Origin: Rhynchopus sp. YZ270_cl-10
Lineage: Eukaryota > Euglenozoa > Diplonemea > Diplonemida > Diplonemidae
NCBI GenBank assembly: GCA_964035575.1
Contig: OZ037844.1
Location: 744,001-808,000, forward strand
Direction: 5' to 3'
Length of the DNA: 64,000 nucleotides
Part shown: positions 1 to 9,743 of the stretch, one piece after another
How positions within the stretch are numbered: position 1 is the first letter of the stretch
How the letters are laid out: each line of letters starts with the position of its first letter
Program-made: the position numbers and the translations under genes
Notes under the pieces: generated by a model
Told to the model about the DNA's origin: nothing
Seen by the model: the letters and a program-made list of their open reading frames with translations, nothing else
Database searches by the model: none

Positions 1-702
1 CTCTCCAAATCTTCAAACACCCTGAGGGGGGCGTGTCTCCTCTGGAAAAGGCTCTCAATCGACAAAAATCACAAAAATCATCACAAAAACGACACAAAAA
101 AAGTGGTCTGAAAAACTAATCTCGAAAACGTCCTTCAGTTCCTTCAGCTAGCAAAGAGGAAGAAAGACAGCCAGTGGGTCTCTTGAAGTGGGAAAGGGTT
201 AGCGACAGGGTTGTGGAGGGTCTCAAACACAGGCAAAGAAACACAAACTTCTCTACCCAACTAAATAAACTTTCTCGATGTGTCTGTCTCATGTTTGGTT
301 ATTATTCCTTGCAGAACTTAGTGAGAGCGTGTGAGAGTTGCTGAGAGCAAGTGGGAAAATGTATCCGTTGCGCTTGATCAGATCTCGAGAGTTGTTGCAT
401 TGCACGCTTCCACAGGGGATTTCTGCAGACAAGACCACTCAGGTCAAGACATCGATTCGAGCAGTCAACACCTTCACAGAGTTTCAGGAGGAACGGACCC
501 CTGGATGCAATTAAAGGTCCAGCCCAGGACCAAATAAACATAATGAGAACTTTCAAAGTGTGAACGCCTCACCGTACACCGGAGGACGCAGGCACTGCAG
601 AAACAAAGGACCCACTGTTGTGGCAAATAGGCACCTGAGAAACAGACGAAAGTGCTCAACACACAGGAACAACAGTCAGCAGCGCCGTCACGTTGCTGCA
701 CA
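1..702. other. Intergenic, no gene seen
   Basis: I see no convincing coding region here. Short open frames on both strands have no recognisable domain. The stretch holds one type-3 hairpin element (555-597) and, at about 245-290, a weak match to the left part of the type-4 element. It lies downstream of the stop of the first ankyrin gene. Confidence 0.6.
555..597 (+). repeat. Hairpin element, type 3
   Basis: Left arm AGTG followed by TGAACGCC, right arm GGCACT. The middle part CTCACCGTACACC is shared with the copy at 54620-54667. Confidence 0.5.
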
Positions 703-3700
703 CTACTTTGAGTGGGGCAAGGCCCGCAGTCGTGAATAATACGACCCTTCACTTCGTCTGCCATTCCCGCTCTCATCCACCTCCGTGCTCTCACAGTCCT
801 TTGCCTTCATCTTTGCGTCACGTGCTGCCTTCTTCAGACTCTCGTTCTCCTCCGCAAGCCGCTTACTCTCCTCTGCCAGCTTCACGATGTGCTCGCTGCA
901 CTGCCTCACTGTCTCCCTCATCTCAGCACATTCCGCTCTAAGCTCTGCCATGCCGCCTTGTTCCGGCTGCTCCGAGACCGGCGCCGTCTGCTCTGTCGGC
1001 CCCAGCACCCCCTTCTGTGCCTCCAACATCTCCTTCTGCTGGTCCATAACACTCTTCATCATTTCCTGCAGTGCTTTCATTTCCTCCTTCATCGCATTGC
1101 CTTGCTCCAGCGCTGCTTCCAGTGTAGTGTTCCCCAACCTGTCTGTCTGCTTCACGTCCACTTCCCGGCAGTCTTCCGGCAAGTTCGCAAGGTAGCGCAC
1201 AATCTCAGTGTGCCCATTGGCTCCCGCAAGGGTAAGACATGTCCTACCTTCATTGTCTGTGACACAGACTCCCGCACCTGCTTCGACCAACATCTTCACA
1301 ATCGCAAGTGATCCTGAACGGCTAGCCCAATGAAGAGGCGATTGTCCCTCCTCGTCCTTTGTCTCGATGTCTGCCCCTGCATCAATGAGAAGCTGCACCA
1401 CATCGGGGTGTTCTTTGTCCACCGCATTCTGTAACGCAGTTAGGTCGTTGAATCCTTTGTGATTCAAATCCACCTCCCGCAAGCCAACAATATAGCGCAC
1501 ACTGTCGGTGTGTCCATGATATGTCGCAAGGATAAGACATGTGTCTCCATCGTCGTTTGTGACGAATACTTCCGCACCTGCTTTGACCAACATCTTCACA
1601 TTTGCGATCTTCCCCGCCTCGCAAGCCATGTGCAGAGGCGACCATTCATGGTCATCCTTTGCCTCAATGTCTGCCCCTGCATCAATGAGCAGCCCCACCA
1701 CATCTGCATGAACTGTTAATGCCACCCGGTGCAGTGCAGTCTGACCCCTACGACCTCTCTGGTTCATGTCCACCTCAGGCAATGTCGCAAGATAGCGCAC
1801 AGTCTCAGTGTGTCCTTTATATGCCGCAAGGATAAGACATGTGTCTCCGACTTTGTCTCTGACACACACTCCCGCACCTGCTTTGACCAACATCTTCACA
1901 ATCACAAGGTCCCCATGCACACTTGCACATTGCAGAGCCGAACGCCCAAAGTTGTTCTTGGCCTCGATATCTGCCCCTGCATCAATGAGCACCTGCAATG
2001 CATGGGGATTACGTGTACAGACCAAAGCAGTGCTGCCTAGATCATTTTTGTGATGCAAGTCCACCACTGGCAAGTCCACAAGATAGCGCACAGTCTCGGT
2101 GTGTCCTTCGGTAGATACAAGGGTAAGACATGTGTCTCCTTTGTTGTCAGTGGCACGCACTCCCGCACCTGCTTTGACCAACATCTTCACGATTGCGAGT
2201 GATCCTGAACGGCTAGCACAGTGAAGAGGTGATCGTCCCTTCTCGTCCTTTACCTCGATGTCAGCCCCTGCATCAATGATCACCTCCGCCACATCTGCAT
2301 GAACTTTCAGTACCGCCATGTGCAATGCAGTGCGACCCCTCAGACTTCTCTGATTCATGTCCACCTCAGGCAAGCCAACAAGATAGCGCACAGTCTCGAT
2401 TTGTCCAAACCACGCCGCAAGTATAAGACATGTGTCTCCTTCGTTGTCTGCGACACACACATCTGCACCTGCTTTGACCAACACCTTCACAACATCGAGA
2501 TTGCCAGAACAGCTCGACACGAGAAGAGGTGAACGTCCAACCCCATCCTTTACCTCGATATCTGCACCTGCATCAATGAGCAGCCCCACCACATCTGCAT
2601 GAACTGTTAATGCCACCCGGTGCAGTGCAGTCTGACCCCTACGACCTCTCTGGTTCATGTCCACCTCAGGCAATGTCGCAAGATAGCGCACAGTCTCAGT
2701 GTGTCCTTTATATGCCGCAAGGATAAGACATGTGTCTCCGACGTTGTCTCTGACACACACTCCCGCACCTGCTTTGACCAACATCTTCACAATCACAAGG
2801 TCCCCATGCACACTTGCACATTGCAGAGCCGAACGCCCAAAGTTGTTCTTGGCCTCGATATCTGCCCCTGCATCAATGAGCACCTGCAATGCATGGGGAT
2901 TACGTGTACAGACCAAAGCAGTGCTGCCTAGATCATTTTTGTGATGCAAGTCCACCTCCGGCAAGTCCACAAGATAGCGCACAGTCTCGGTGTGTCCTTC
3001 GGTAGATACAAGGGTAAGACATGTGTCTCCTTTGTTGTCAGTGGCACGCACTCCCGCACCTGCTTTGACCAACATCTTCACGATTGCGAGTGATCCTGAA
3101 CTGCTAGCACAGTGAAGAGGTGATCGTCCCTTCTCGGCCTTTACCTCGATGTCTGCCCCTGCATCAATGAGCACCTCCACCACATCTGCATGAACTTTCA
3201 GTACCGCCATGTGCAGTGCAGTGCGACCCCTCAGACCTCTCTGATTCATGTCCACCTCAGGCAAGCCAACAAGATAGCGCACAGTCTCGATTTGTCCAAA
3301 CCACGCCGCAAGTGTAAGACATGTGTCTCCTTCGTTGTCTGCGACACACACATCTGCACCTGCTTTGACCAACACCTTCACAACATCTAGACTGCCAGAA
3401 CAGCTCGACACGAGAAGAGGTGAACGTCCAACCCCATCCTTTACCTCGATATCTGCACCTGCATCAATGAGCACCTGAACTACTTCAGGATAGTTTTCTT
3501 GACCTGCCCAGTGGAGCGCAGTGAAACCATCATCACCTGAGTGATTCATGGCGACATCCTTCAAGCCCACAAGATAGCTCACCGTCTCGGTGTGTCCACA
3601 GCACGCCGCAAGGATAAGACACGTGTCTCCTTCGTTGTCTGTGACACACACTCCCGCACCTGCTTTGACCAACATCTTCACAACTGTGAGATTTCCAAAA

Positions 3701-4200
3701 CCGCTAGACAGGCGTAGAGGCGAACGTCCCATGTCATCCTTTGTCTCGATGTCTGCCCCTGCATCAATGAGCACCTGGCACACTGCAGGGTCCTCCCACA
3801 TGGCTGGACAGGGTTGGTCTTCTTCTTCCTCCTGCCCGTATGGAACAAACGCAACGTTGCTGCAGACTGACTTCCAATGCTGCAAGAGGACCTCCGTGCG
3901 CGCAGTGTGGTCTGCGTGGACGCACTCACTCAGCAGCATCCCGAAGCCCATCTGCGTTGTCTCAACATACGGAAGAAGCAGTGCGAGGCATTCATCGTGG
4001 TTCCCTCTGCATGCCTCGTGCACAGCATCGAAGGAAACCGTTTTGCTGTCTGTGTCTGGGCTGAGCTTCTCAAGTCCCGCCCGCACGGCAGTCGTGTCAC
4101 CGTTCCTGGCAGCCTCCACCAAAACCCCGTCTGCAGAAAGTGTTGTGCTGTGTGGTGCCTTCTCGTCAGGTGTGCTGTCTGCATGTTGCTCCTTCGACAT
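703..4200 (-). CDS. Long ankyrin-repeat protein with C-terminal coiled coil
   Basis: Single exon, 1165 residues. The start at 4200 (MSKEQHADSTPDE) is chosen because the four sister genes begin MSKRHADSTPDE or MSRQHADSTPDE; an in-frame ATG 21 bases upstream is not conserved. Residues 1 to about 130 form the family N-terminal module (VEAARNGDTTAVRAGLEKL, then HEACRGNHDE). About two dozen ankyrin repeats of roughly 33 residues follow, with the recurring cores VLIDAGADIE and VKMLVKAGAGV. The last 170 residues are different: a heptad-rich coiled coil rich in Glu, Lys and Met, absent from the sister genes. Ankyrin repeats bind other proteins; the partner is unknown. Nucleotides of about 1673-2580 are repeated almost exactly at 2564-3471 (offset 891 bp, nine repeats), a recent internal duplication. 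Confidence 0.9.
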   Translation of the reverse strand: MSKEQHADSTPDEKAPHSTTLSADGVLVEAARNGDTTAVRAGLEKLSPDTDSKTVSFDAVHEACRGNHDECLALLLPYVETTQMGFGMLLSECVHADHTARTEVLLQHWKSVCSNVAFVPYGQEEEEDQPCPAMWEDPAVCQVLIDAGADIETKDDMGRSPLRLSSGFGNLTVVKMLVKAGAGVCVTDNEGDTCLILAACCGHTETVSYLVGLKDVAMNHSGDDGFTALHWAGQENYPEVVQVLIDAGADIEVKDGVGRSPLLVSSCSGSLDVVKVLVKAGADVCVADNEGDTCLTLAAWFGQIETVRYLVGLPEVDMNQRGLRGRTALHMAVLKVHADVVEVLIDAGADIEVKAEKGRSPLHCASSSGSLAIVKMLVKAGAGVRATDNKGDTCLTLVSTEGHTETVRYLVDLPEVDLHHKNDLGSTALVCTRNPHALQVLIDAGADIEAKNNFGRSALQCASVHGDLVIVKMLVKAGAGVCVRDNVGDTCLILAAYKGHTETVRYLATLPEVDMNQRGRRGQTALHRVALTVHADVVGLLIDAGADIEVKDGVGRSPLLVSSCSGNLDVVKVLVKAGADVCVADNEGDTCLILAAWFGQIETVRYLVGLPEVDMNQRSLRGRTALHMAVLKVHADVAEVIIDAGADIEVKDEKGRSPLHCASRSGSLAIVKMLVKAGAGVRATDNKGDTCLTLVSTEGHTETVRYLVDLPVVDLHHKNDLGSTALVCTRNPHALQVLIDAGADIEAKNNFGRSALQCASVHGDLVIVKMLVKAGAGVCVRDKVGDTCLILAAYKGHTETVRYLATLPEVDMNQRGRRGQTALHRVALTVHADVVGLLIDAGADIEAKDDHEWSPLHMACEAGKIANVKMLVKAGAEVFVTNDDGDTCLILATYHGHTDSVRYIVGLREVDLNHKGFNDLTALQNAVDKEHPDVVQLLIDAGADIETKDEEGQSPLHWASRSGSLAIVKMLVEAGAGVCVTDNEGRTCLTLAGANGHTEIVRYLANLPEDCREVDVKQTDRLGNTTLEAALEQGNAMKEEMKALQEMMKSVMDQQKEMLEAQKGVLGPTEQTAPVSEQPEQGGMAELRAECAEMRETVRQCSEHIVKLAEESKRLAEENESLKKAARDAKMKAKDCESTEVDESGNGRRSEGSYYSRLRALPHSK
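1673..3471 (-). repeat. 891-bp tandem duplication inside the ankyrin gene
   Basis: Two successive blocks of 891 bp (297 codons, nine 33-residue repeats) match almost base for base, so short frames at 1729 and 2299 reappear at 2620 and 3190. Because 891 is a multiple of 99, the duplication keeps both frame and ankyrin phase. Confidence 0.9.
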
Positions 4201-4290
4201 GGTTTGTGAAGATGTTGACATTTAATGTTGTGTCTTTTATGCTGTTTCTTTTTGTGGAGGTTGTGAGGTGAGTGGTGGGTGTCCCTATTT
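4201..4290 (-). promoter_or_regulatory. Conserved 5' flank of ankyrin genes (candidate core promoter)
   Basis: About 85 bases directly upstream of the start are nearly the same here, at 37633-37720 and at 39729-39815. Read in gene sense, the block ends CTTCACAAACC before the ATG and carries GCATAAAAGACAC some 45-50 bases upstream, which could be a TATA-like box. The conservation may reflect recent duplication alone. The sister genes at 42755 and 30487 keep only the first few bases. Confidence 0.35.
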
Positions 4291-4355
4291 TACTGAAAAA
4301 CTGCCAACTAAAAAAAGGGAGAGGGGGCAATCCATATTCAAGAAACCCACCCCAC

Positions 4356-6485
4356 TCACCACACAGGTCTCTGCCCCTTGACATCTGGCCTGCCTTCCAC
4401 GCCTCCAGCCTCCTCTACATCTTCGTTGTCCTCACTTTTCTTACTCTCTTTGTCCTCTTCCTTCCTTCTGAGAGGCTCTATCCCGAATGCCTTTTGGGTG
4501 ACACGGTTTGTATTGAGAAGGGCGTAGACGGCGAGACAGGCGAAGAAGGTTAATATGACTAGGGTTGCGAAGAGGGGAATCCTTTGCAGACATGGGGACG
4601 CACCGCAGGTGTTGGCACTTGCCTGCGAGATGAGTGCAGCCATGAAGGCCTTGAGGAAAAGCCTGTGGAAGATATAGAGGACCAGACTACTCTGCACCGC
4701 ATGCTTATGGAGACCAGGAGTTCCGGGGCCGTTACACCACGCTGCAGCGAAGGCTGTCAACACTGCCATCCAGACCCAGGACCGGCACACTGTCAGGTGG
4801 CGTTGCGTGGCGTCGTACGTCACCTCCCATGGGCCTACTCTGCGAAGGCTCCGTGCACCACTGAATGTGAACACAGGCCAGAAGCACGACCCGAGCAGCA
4901 GGACCACCCCAGTCAGGCTGGACACCTTCCCCCCACCGAGGTAGTAGTGTATGCAGCGTCGTGGGTGCGAGGTGTGAGTCCGCATGCGACGGTCTGGGCC
5001 TGGGCCTGCCGCGCACAGAAGCTCCTCAGCAGAGGACACGCCGCCTGCGTAGAATAGGCGCCATGCATAGCCAAATATGTACAGCAGGTAGCAGAAGAGC
5101 AAGGGGTACCAGAGGTTGCGTGTGAGCCATGTGAATTCTCCGTCGACCTGCACAGCGGGGGCGCCAATGAGGAGGACCGTGCAGAGCACAAAGGTGGGCG
5201 CCGTGCTTGCGAACACAGCACCGTGCACCCTGCGGCAGTGTTCCCTCGAGGGTGCCACCCGCGAGGTCCGTTCGCACAACCGCCATGCGGTGGAGGCCTC
5301 CTCCAGGACCACCTCCGTTGTGCCGGTCGGCGACATCGGGCGTTCGACGACCCTTGGGTGCCAGAGGTAGTGCACTGCAGAGAGCTGGATGAGCGTGCTC
5401 AGTGCGAACGTCGCAAAGGGGCAGAGCAGATGCGCTGCAGGAACTCTACTGGGTGTGGCAAGACAGAGCAAAGGGAGCAGATTCACCGCAGCTGCGCAGG
5501 CCCACTGCACTGCAAGGGTACGGGCCTCACGCATGACAGCACCCCGCACTGCGCTGTGCGTCGTTCTGTAAAACATTGCCGCCTCCCCCGCCGCCCCCGC
5601 ACACAACACAAACACATCCTCCTCCTCCGTCGCATGGAACCTCCACTGCGGGCTGTCCCCAACCGGAAGCACCACGCCTTCGATCTGCACCATCAAAGTA
5701 TCGTCCTGGCCTGGTGGTCCTGCACCACCCACATTGAGTCCAGCGGGAAGCGAGAAGGCGGCTATGGTAGGTACCACTGTGTCAGTATCGTTCCGCAGCT
5801 CAAGCCACCAGAGCAGCCGCCGGAGGGTATGGAGGTACGCACACCACACGCTGTGAAGCGACCCCACGAGGAACAGCGCATAGAGGAACCAAAGGTCCGA
5901 TGTGAGGAGGTCCATCGCACTGAAGGACCCTGCGTCATCATCACGCAGCCAAAGCTGTGTCGGGAGCACCGCACAGACGGTACCTGCAACAAGAGGCAAC
6001 GCCAAACGAACCAACCGACGCACAACCAGACCACGCCACGCACAGAACACACCTCCCCCACGCAGGTACACCCCTTCTTCATCACCCTCCGTCAGCTCCC
6101 CACTCCGTATACTCGCAGACCGTGCCGCCACGTAGCCACTCAAAAGGAAAAACAGTGGTATCGTATGCAACACCCCTTGCTGCACGCTGTATTCAAACAT
6201 GTTGTGCATCTCCCTCGCAGACGCTTCAGCTTCAGTAGCATTATTCCAATCAACGTACATCCGCGAAAATTGTTGATACTCCGGGAGCGAGCCCTGCTCC
6301 GCAACACCCAATCCAGGATCCACTAAACGCCCATTTTGCAGTGTTCTCATAAAATGCCATGCCACTCCAGTGTCCGAAAAGTGTGTGCGATCTAAAACAT
6401 ACCACCAGACATGGCCTAATACTACATTCCACACTGATTGGATTCTACACCAATCTACCCAATACACTCTTTCGTTTGGTGCCAT
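4356..6485 (-). CDS. Acyltransferase-3 family multi-pass membrane protein
   Basis: Single exon, 709 residues. Near the N-terminus RVYWVDWCRIQSVWNVVLGH carries the family's conserved D, R and GH (D11, R14, H25). Next comes the typical IPLFFLLSGYVAARS segment, then RRLVRLALPLVAG and LWFLYALFLVG. This order is that of acyltransferase family 3 (OafA/NRF-6 type), integral membrane enzymes that move acyl groups onto sugars, lipids or other acceptors. About ten hydrophobic segments can be seen. An insert of roughly 100 residues near 250-350 is less hydrophobic. The last 45 residues form a charged cytoplasmic-type tail rich in Lys, Glu and Asp. The acceptor substrate cannot be read from sequence. The downstream neighbour is the ankyrin gene, whose start lies 155 bases away. 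Confidence 0.8.
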   Translation of the reverse strand: MAPNERVYWVDWCRIQSVWNVVLGHVWWYVLDRTHFSDTGVAWHFMRTLQNGRLVDPGLGVAEQGSLPEYQQFSRMYVDWNNATEAEASAREMHNMFEYSVQQGVLHTIPLFFLLSGYVAARSASIRSGELTEGDEEGVYLRGGGVFCAWRGLVVRRLVRLALPLVAGTVCAVLPTQLWLRDDDAGSFSAMDLLTSDLWFLYALFLVGSLHSVWCAYLHTLRRLLWWLELRNDTDTVVPTIAAFSLPAGLNVGGAGPPGQDDTLMVQIEGVVLPVGDSPQWRFHATEEEDVFVLCAGAAGEAAMFYRTTHSAVRGAVMREARTLAVQWACAAAVNLLPLLCLATPSRVPAAHLLCPFATFALSTLIQLSAVHYLWHPRVVERPMSPTGTTEVVLEEASTAWRLCERTSRVAPSREHCRRVHGAVFASTAPTFVLCTVLLIGAPAVQVDGEFTWLTRNLWYPLLFCYLLYIFGYAWRLFYAGGVSSAEELLCAAGPGPDRRMRTHTSHPRRCIHYYLGGGKVSSLTGVVLLLGSCFWPVFTFSGARSLRRVGPWEVTYDATQRHLTVCRSWVWMAVLTAFAAAWCNGPGTPGLHKHAVQSSLVLYIFHRLFLKAFMAALISQASANTCGASPCLQRIPLFATLVILTFFACLAVYALLNTNRVTQKAFGIEPLRRKEEDKESKKSEDNEDVEEAGGVEGRPDVKGQRPVW

Positions 6486-8542
6486 TCAATGAGTCTCACG
6501 AGAAAGGAAAGGGAGAGGATTTTTGTAAGAATAGTTAAGAAAAGGGGACAAAAAGTAGAGGGGGAGGGAAATAAATTGGCAAGATAAAGTGTGAGGTTTT
6601 GTGTAAAATGTTTTTTAAAAGGAGGATGATTTCAAAGAATAAAAGGAGAAAAGCTGTTACGAGATGAACCTAAGCCGGTGCTTAGTCACCTTTGGAAAAA
6701 AAAATCAGATGAAAGTGTAAATGGGAGGATAGTCCTGTGAGAGGGTATTGAGGGGTTTTAAGGGAGACAGCTCTGTAGTAGCAGGGCGGATGGGTGGGGG
6801 AGGGGTGTTTGAAAATGTTTTTTGTATGTTTTGAAAGTGCTTTGTGCTCTGGGTGGGGGAGGGGTGCAAGAGTGAGAGAGAGGGGTACGTTCACGGAGGA
6901 GAATTTTGCATTGGGAAGATATGGGGTACCATTTTTTTTTTTTTTTTTTTGAGGAAATCCTGATTTTGGGAGAGAGGAGATTGATGGAGGAAAGGGGGGA
7001 GAGGGGAGGGGCGGTCACGGCCAGAACAAAAAGATAAAAACGCGATTTTTTTTTTCAAAAATAAAAAAAATGGGGAAAGAAACATCAAGAGGTGTGGGGA
7101 AGTGGTTGGGTGGGGGGGGTGGGTGTTTTGTTTCTTTTCTTTTCTTTTTTTTGAGGGGAAGTAAAAAAAAAAAAACGAGAAAATCTGGTAAAGATAGGTC
7201 TCGCCATAAAGGTGCTTAAAATCACCCAAAAAAATAAAATAAAAGGGGAGAGTCGATAAGATGAACCTAAGCCAGCCACCTGTATAAAATATGAAACCTT
7301 TTTCGAAAGGAAGCCAAAGCAGCCCTTTTGGTACCCCCCCACAATACACACACCCACACCACCCCCCGAAGATAGCAGCATCGTATGCGAGACTCTGCTT
7401 CTTTTGCAGAAGATGCAAAACTACCTCCATAGATACTGCTCTCAGTTGGGGTGCTGACTGTGCCTTTTGGCTGTGCTGTGTGGGTCTGCAAGGTCTACCT
7501 ACGGCATGACCTCCACACCCCTGCACCTCCTACCACTGACGCACACCGTTCAAATGAGACGATACTCTCAAAGGGGAAACCCGAGGATGAACTATACAGT
7601 TGTACTAATATTGGCCAAAAAAGTCGCCAATTTGCAAGAAAACCCCCAAAATCCGCCAATTTTTTTGATCGCCAAATTTCTTGTCCAACTGTAGTTTTCA
7701 AACCCTCTTTTTAGTGTGTATTTTTGTGTGTGTGTATTGTCGAAAGAGTTTTGGGACAACAATAAAATAAAATAAAATTCAATGAACGAAGATGTCAAGC
7801 CTCAACGGGAAAGCCCTCTTTTGTTGTAAAAGAAAGGCAACTAACGCGAGACTTTCAAAAAAAAAAGATAAGAAGATGTGGTGGGAGGGGGGAGGAGAGA
7901 GAAAGAGAGTGAGTAGCTTGGCACAATACGCATGCTCTGGAAAGCTCTGGAAATAAATAAAAAAATCCCCCCCGCCCAAAAAAAAAAAAAAAAAAGAGAG
8001 AGAAAAAAGAGAGAGAAAAGAGATAACTTGAAGATGAATGGGCTTCACAGCGTGACACGACACATTTTTTTTTTTTTTTTGAGGGTGAAGAAAAACCGAG
8101 TCGTTTTAGTTTTTTGTTATTGTTTCCATAATTTTTGTTAAGACAAGAATCGACGCCTGTCATGGCGGTAAGCTCCACTTTCCCCAGTCGCTCACGCAGT
8201 ATTTTTTTTTTTTTTCCTCCTTCTTTTTTGCTTTTGGAAGGCTCGTTTTTTCCATTGTCGCTTTATAACAAATGCATTATCAAAACGAGCCTTTTTCCTG
8301 TTTTTTTTTTTTTTTGACAAGTGTTCCAGGCTCTCCGCTAGGATTTCCGATTTTGAAAATATTCTGTTGATGGTCCACGTTGGTGGGGTACATGCTTGCG
8401 CCGCAGGCGCACGGTACGCAACTTTTTTTTTTACCAACGCCCGATTTTGACTTTTTTGGGACGTTTGAGCACTCACCTCTCCATATCTTCTTCTCCTGAG
8501 CTTTTTTGACAGGTAGAACAGGTCTGAACCACTTAGCAGAAC
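6486..8542. other. Gene-free, homopolymer-rich DNA
   Basis: Upstream flank of the acyltransferase gene followed by A, T and G runs. Open frames here (for example 6891-7526 on the minus strand) are made mostly of Lys, Phe and Pro runs from homopolymers and show no domain. Two type-1 hairpin elements lie within it (6651-6693 and a partial one at 7251-7285). At about 8395-8425 a GC-rich segment (GCGCCGCAGGCGC) is repeated in inverted orientation near 48502-48535. Confidence 0.5.
6651..6693 (+). repeat. Hairpin element, type 1
   Basis: Inner arms CTAAGC and GCTTAG around the short loop CGGT; outer arms GAGATGA and TCACCTT. The left end CTGTTACGAGATGA is a variant of GTTTATAAGATGA. Confidence 0.6.
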
Positions 8543-9325
8543 TTTTCAACTTACCTTCCTTCACCCCCCCTGTAAGGGCAACCGTAGGTGAAGTAAGGTA
8601 TAGTATTGAAATCGATGTGGGGGGGGAGTAAAGGGTCAATTTTACAAAACCTGATTTTGAGGAAAATTTTAGCCAAAAATGGGCCCCACGTATAAGGAAC
8701 CGGGCTCATATTTCTCAAAATTTAAGTGGTCAAAAAATTGTCCAATTTTCGAGATTGACCCCACCACTGCACGGGCGGAGCCCAAAAATGCAAATAAGGT
8801 CCCTTTTTAATTTGTTCTCTTGAAATGTATAATTTCATGTTTTCGCGAAAAAATTAACAACTGATCCCTACAAGGGTTGAAGGAAGGTGGTTGAAAAGAA
8901 CAATACCAACAAGAACAACTAATTGCTAAGAAAAAAGCGGGGTGTGCTGTGGAAAACTCCGCGTGATTTTCGAAACCACCGCAGCATCCTGGCGATTTGC
9001 TGGAGGTGCTGATGTGCCTGGTGTTATCGATGTGTTGTAGTCTGTGCATTCTGTGTTCCTTCCGCACTGCTCCAACGACGACGACAATGTGGGGAGCCTG
9101 TGGACAAAAACGAGCTGGAACACGGTGGTGCTGGATGAAGAGGACAGCCCCCCCTTCTTGAACGTTTCAGATGCTGGCGTCCCAGTGGGTCTGGCAGCGT
9201 ACGAAGAGCGTTAGCATACCTGCAGAAGAGCAGAATGCTGGGCGTGTTGTAGATTATTTCTTTTCAGGATGGAGTTCCACATCACACCCCGTTTTTTTTC
9301 CGATAGCAATTACTTGTTTTTTTTT
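8543..9325 (+). repeat. About 0.8-kb dispersed repeat, copy 1
   Basis: This block matches 14767-15584 over nearly its whole length. It opens with a hairpin-forming inverted repeat (TACCTTCCTTCACC against GGTGAAGTAAGGTA), continues through the TTGACCCCACCAC motif near 8757 and ends before a T-run. It lacks about 46 bases present in copy 2 (within 15345-15390). Short frames such as LEEDSPP and DAGVPVGLAAYEER are broken; I do not recognise a protein. Confidence 0.8.
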
Positions 9326-9481
9326 TCTTTTTTTCCCCATTTTCAAAAAGTTCTGTTGACAATCAACAGAACTTTAGTACCTAGCGGAGTGCCTGAAGTG
9401 TTCACCAAGGAAAAACTCGGTAGCCAGTAGACGAGGAACCGGTTCTGTTCGTACTGATGAGTCTTTCTGCACGGCAGACTA

Positions 9482-9592
9482 ATCAGAGGGAACTACTGGT
9501 CCAAATGACAAAGTGGTGAACTAGTAGTGCTGGTGTGAGCACTGGTCGTAAAAACACTACTCGTCGGAACACTACCAGTAGTGCCCTGACTA
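9482..9592. repeat. Foldback element
   Basis: Imperfect inverted repeat: TCAGAGGGAACTACTGGT at 9483-9500 against ACCAGTAGTGCCCTGA at 9574-9589. Inner segments around AGTAGTG and CACTACT can also pair. The core GTAAAAACACTA recurs at about 58527. Confidence 0.5.
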
Positions 9593-9696
9593 TTCCACCG
9601 TGTATGTGTGTGTGTCCACCACCCCCTCGTCCCCTTGCTCCCTCTCCTGTTTCTTTCGTTTGCATTACGTGCAGAGAGAGGGGGAAATTTTTTTTT

Positions 9697-9743
9697 AACT
9701 TGAAGTACAAAACTTTCTCGTGACAGTGTACCGTGGTACATGA
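9697..9743 (+). repeat. Hairpin element, type 4
   Basis: Begins ACTTGAAGTACAAA, then CTTTCTCGTGACAGT, then a small hairpin GTACC-GT-GGTAC. It is followed by CAACCATGCAG-like sequence also found after the copies at 63400 and 61720. Confidence 0.5.

Noticed and set aside
5223-6326. 367-residue plus-strand frame
   Set aside because: Antisense of the acyltransferase gene, no domain; the minus-strand frame is longer and has clear family motifs.
6891-7526. 211-residue frame in the gene-poor region, and similar ones at 10.8-16.3 kb
   Set aside because: Composed of Phe, Lys and Pro runs from homopolymers; no domain.
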